In this document: positions 51,240-53,483 of the stretch, piece by piece
How positions within the stretch are numbered: position 1 is the first letter of the stretch
How the letters are laid out: each line of letters starts with the position of its first letter
Origin: Gemmatimonadota bacterium
GTDB taxonomy: Bacteria > Gemmatimonadota > Gemmatimonadetes > Longimicrobiales > Gaopeijiaceae
Direction of reading: 5' to 3'
Length of the DNA: 53,483 nt
NCBI GenBank assembly: GCA_029863645.1
Contig: JAOTVA010000012.1
Span: 1 to 53,483 of the forward strand
Made by a program: the position numbers and the translations under genes
Notes under the pieces: generated by a model
Told to the model about the DNA's origin: nothing
The model's input: only the letters and a program-made list of their open reading frames with translations
The model's database searches: none

Positions 51240-52625
51240 ATGGAATCGTCCCAGAAGCACTCGATTTCGGTCCTTGTGGCCGATGATGACGCCGACCAGA
51301 GGCTGCTCCTCGAAGAGATCCTGAGCGAGGCCGACTGGGCCGAGCACCGGGTGACCTCAGTGCCCGATGGCCGTTCGGCGCTCGGCGCACTCCGCGAGCA
51401 GGTCTTCGACGTCGCGCTCCTGGACTTGAGCATGCCGGGCCTGGACGGCCTCGAGGTGCTCGCGGCGATCGGGGAAGACACCAACAGGCCTCAGGTCATC
51501 TTCGTGTCGGGCACGGGCACCGTGGCGACCGCGACGAGGGCCATGAAGCTCGGGGCCTACGACTTCCTGGAGAAGCCGATCCAACGGGACCGCCTTGTCG
51601 CTCTCGTGTGGAAGGCCGCCGAGGCTGGCAGGCTCACGTCCAAGTCTGAGCGCCTCGGGGCCGTCGTGAAGCGGGGGGCCCGGGAGATCGAGATCGTCAC
51701 CGCAGATCCACGCATGCGTGACGCACTGAATCTGGTGGCCAAGGTGGCCAGCTCGGACGTCTCGGTGCTCGTCATGGGGGAATCGGGAACGGGAAAGGAG
51801 CTGATTGCCCGTGAGGTGCATCGCCTGTCGGGCAGACATGGTGAGGCGCTCGTGGCGCTCAACTGCGCGGCCGTGGCGGAGAATCTGGCGGAGTCCGAGC
51901 TGTTCGGTCACGAGAAGGGTGCCTTCACGGGCGCGGCGTCCCGGAAGATCGGGCTGCTCGAGCTCGCGGACGGCGGCACCCTGTTCCTCGACGAAATCGG
52001 TGATCTTGCACCTCCGCTTCAAGCGAAGCTTCTCCGCGTCCTGGAGACCAAGCACTTCAGGCGCGTCGGCGGGGTGAAGGAGTTCCCCACCGACTTCCGG
52101 CTCGTCTCCGCCACGAACCGTCCGCTCCAAGATTTGGTCACGAAGGACGAGTTCCGCGCGGATCTGTTCTACCGTATCAATGCCATGGTGCTCGAGCTCC
52201 CCCCTCTCCGCGAGCGCGTCGGAGACATCACGTTGTTGGTCGACGAGTTCCTGGGGGAGTTCGGCCGCGGAGACGCCGATTCGTGGAGCATCGCGCCCGA
52301 TGCGTTGGCGCTGATGCAGGGTTACTCCTGGCCCGGCAACGTGCGCGAGCTACGCAACGTGATCGAGCGGGCCGCCCTTCTCGCGCGCGGGCAGACGATT
52401 CGGGCTTCCGATCTCGGCACGTCGCTCTCTGGGGACGGAGCGACGCCCGCCGCGGCCACCGGTGGTAAACTGCCTCTGCTCGAGCTCGAGAAGCTGGAGA
52501 GGATGGCGATCGAGCAGGCGCTCGACCGGGCCGGCTGGCATCAGGGACGGGCCGCCGAGATGCTCGGCGTATCGCCCAGGACCCTGCATAGAAAGCTCAA
52601 GAGCTACGGGCTCAGGCGGCCCTAG
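51240..52625 (+). CDS. NtrC-family sigma-54-dependent response regulator
   Basis: The 461-residue protein has a receiver domain (1-125; Asp62 in VALLDLSMPGLDG, Lys112), a AAA+ domain (about 150-390; Walker A GESGTGKE 180-187, the GAFTGA loop 227-232, Walker B GGTLFLDEIGD, arginine-finger part LPPLRERVGDI) and a C-terminal Fis-type helix-turn-helix (GWHQGRAAEMLGVSPRTLHR). All elements for sigma-54 activation are intact. It lies divergent from the hybrid kinase, its likely partner, and downstream of a consensus sigma-54 promoter that may be its own target. Confidence 0.96.
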   Translation: MESSQKHSISVLVADDDADQRLLLEEILSEADWAEHRVTSVPDGRSALGALREQVFDVALLDLSMPGLDGLEVLAAIGEDTNRPQVIFVSGTGTVATATRAMKLGAYDFLEKPIQRDRLVALVWKAAEAGRLTSKSERLGAVVKRGAREIEIVTADPRMRDALNLVAKVASSDVSVLVMGESGTGKELIAREVHRLSGRHGEALVALNCAAVAENLAESELFGHEKGAFTGAASRKIGLLELADGGTLFLDEIGDLAPPLQAKLLRVLETKHFRRVGGVKEFPTDFRLVSATNRPLQDLVTKDEFRADLFYRINAMVLELPPLRERVGDITLLVDEFLGEFGRGDADSWSIAPDALALMQGYSWPGNVRELRNVIERAALLARGQTIRASDLGTSLSGDGATPAAATGGKLPLLELEKLERMAIEQALDRAGWHQGRAAEMLGVSPRTLHRKLKSYGLRRP

Positions 52626-52628
52626 GGG

Positions 52629-52762
52629 CTACGCACACGATTGCGATACCGCATTACCCATGAGGTCGGTAGACTCCAGGGGAGCGCTGGCGCTCAGCGC
52701 TGGATCCACGACGGGAGGCGGAGATCGTGCGACGTGTGAGCGAGGCGGCGGCCGATGACTGA
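52629..52762 (+). pseudogene. remnant of chorismate mutase domain
   Basis: Right after the NtrC-type stop, one frame reads RLRYRITHEVGRLQGSAGA and the next reads ALDPRREAEIVRRVSEAA, ending in a stop that overlaps the pheA start. Joined by a frameshift, this resembles the middle of an AroQ-type chorismate mutase (HEVGRLK..., DPxREAEVLRRV). The first part of the domain is absent. The prephenate dehydratase that follows is often preceded by or fused to such a domain. The match is from memory of the family pattern, so confidence is moderate. Confidence 0.4.
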
Positions 52763-53483
52763 GGCTCCTCGAGTCGGCTTCCAGGGAGCGTTAGGGGCCT
52801 TCAGCGAGGAGGCGGTCCGGGCGCTCGTGCCAGATGCCGAGCCGGTTCCGCACGCGACGTTCGAGGCGGTCGTCCGGGCGGTCGAGTCCGGTCAGGTGCA
52901 GGCCGGCGTCGTACCCGTGGAGAACACGCTGGCGGGCGCGGTCGCCGAGGCGTACGAAGCGCTGGTCGCAGGAGACGTGACGGCTGTCGGGGAGGTCGCG
53001 ATCCCCATCCGACATTGTCTGCTGGGGCTCGAGGGCGCATCCACGGAGCGAGTTCGGGAGGCCCGTTCTCATCCGGTGGCCCTCTCGCAGTGCCGTGGCT
53101 TCTTCGCCGAGCATCCGGAGATACGGGCTCAGGCGGTCTACGACACGGCCGGCGCGGCGGAGGAGGTAGCGGCCATGGGTGATCCGTCTCTGGCGGCCAT
53201 CGCCTCTCGACGCGCGGGTGATCGGTACGGCCTCGAGGTCCTGCAAGCGGACCTTCAGGACCGCGACGACAATCAGACGCGGTTCTACCTGATCGTACGG
53301 GATCCCGAACCCGCGACCCCGAGCGGGCTCCTGAAGACGGCTTGCATCGCAGAGCTGGAGAACCGTCCGGGAGCCCTGCACGAGCTGCTGGGCGTGTTCG
53401 CAAACAAGCGGCTCGACCTGACGAACGTGGCGTCACGGCCCGGCGTCACTCCTTGGACCTATCGTTTCATTCTGGAGTTTCGG
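52755..53483 (+). CDS. pheA: prephenate dehydratase (3' end beyond window)
   Basis: The 243 visible residues hold a prephenate dehydratase domain (VGFQGALGAFSEEAVRALVP, GVVPVENTLAGAVAEAYEAL, AIPIRHCLLGLEG, VALSQCRGFFAEHP, AAIASRRAGDRYGLEVL, and the catalytic TRF motif in DNQTRFYLI) and the start of an ACT regulatory domain (IAELENRPGALHELLGVFAN). It should convert prephenate to phenylpyruvate for phenylalanine synthesis, with the ACT domain sensing phenylalanine. The gene runs off the window. It starts 129 bases after the regulator gene, in the same direction. Confidence 0.95.
   Translation, partial: MTEAPRVGFQGALGAFSEEAVRALVPDAEPVPHATFEAVVRAVESGQVQAGVVPVENTLAGAVAEAYEALVAGDVTAVGEVAIPIRHCLLGLEGASTERVREARSHPVALSQCRGFFAEHPEIRAQAVYDTAGAAEEVAAMGDPSLAAIASRRAGDRYGLEVLQADLQDRDDNQTRFYLIVRDPEPATPSGLLKTACIAELENRPGALHELLGVFANKRLDLTNVASRPGVTPWTYRFILEFR

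Noticed and set aside
51026-51286. An 86-codon open frame across the sigma-54 leader and terminator
   Set aside because: It has no ribosome binding site, crosses a strong terminator and overlaps the regulator start; the segment looks like structured RNA instead.

Overview
The window is high-GC bacterial chromosome. It carries an ECF sigma factor beside a Ser/Thr kinase with a TPR tail, a TonB-dependent receptor with a carboxypeptidase-like N-terminal domain, many secreted proteins with short signal peptides ending in AQ, c-type-heme/copper proteins and NHL propellers. From gene content alone I infer Gemmatimonadota or a close relative. There is no rRNA or marker gene to prove this.

Layout. 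(1) 1-15.3 kb is accessory DNA. It holds single small genes separated by about 90-bp imperfect palindromes that begin TAAC(AA), end GTTA and share an inner GGTTGCCG/CGGCAACC-type arm. These look like integron attC sites without an integrase in view. A large lipoprotein gene and the divergent sigma factor/kinase pair sit inside this stretch. The cassette-like genes are a DUF6544-like protein, a DMP19-like protein, a PNPOx/deazaflavin-like protein, an NTF2-like protein, a secreted alpha/beta hydrolase, a GNAT and a membrane protein, with several decayed remnants. (2) 15.7-19.7 kb holds small housekeeping or accessory genes: a SUMF1-like protein, SRPBCC, a spermidine-synthase-like protein, a DHFR-like protein and a TfoX-like protein. 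(3) 19.7-29.3 kb is a minus-strand run read as korA-korB, a YEGW-motif secreted protein, a heme-bearing PHM-like copper monooxygenase, two PAL-like NHL propellers, a TonB receptor and a TfoX-like gene. The PHM-like and PAL-like proteins keep most of the metal ligands of the two halves of eukaryotic peptide-amidating enzyme (PAM), so I propose a bacterial PAM-like oxidative N-dealkylation system.

(4) 29.4-42 kb is a lipid and redox region: an LLM flavin enzyme, an SDR, a DUF4159 protein, an HI0933-like flavoprotein and a fatty-acid beta-oxidation operon (fadJ-type, acyl-CoA ligase, thiolase). Facing it is an acyl-CoA dehydrogenase with a phosphatase and an APH-like kinase. (5) 42-47.5 kb is a second, paralogous copper module: PHM-like, YEGW protein and a lipocalin-like protein, with a signal-bearing SDR and an amidohydrolase. 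(6) 47.5-52.6 kb encodes a hybrid histidine kinase and a divergent NtrC-family activator. Between them is a consensus sigma-54 promoter followed by a highly structured sequence of about 155 nt ending in a strong intrinsic terminator, a candidate sigma-54-controlled small RNA. (7) The window ends inside a prephenate dehydratase gene preceded by an apparent remnant of chorismate mutase.

The items most worth follow-up are the PHM/PAL/YEGW modules, the sigma-54 small-RNA locus, the attC-like array, and a 24-nt element shared by the copper module and the beta-oxidation operon.
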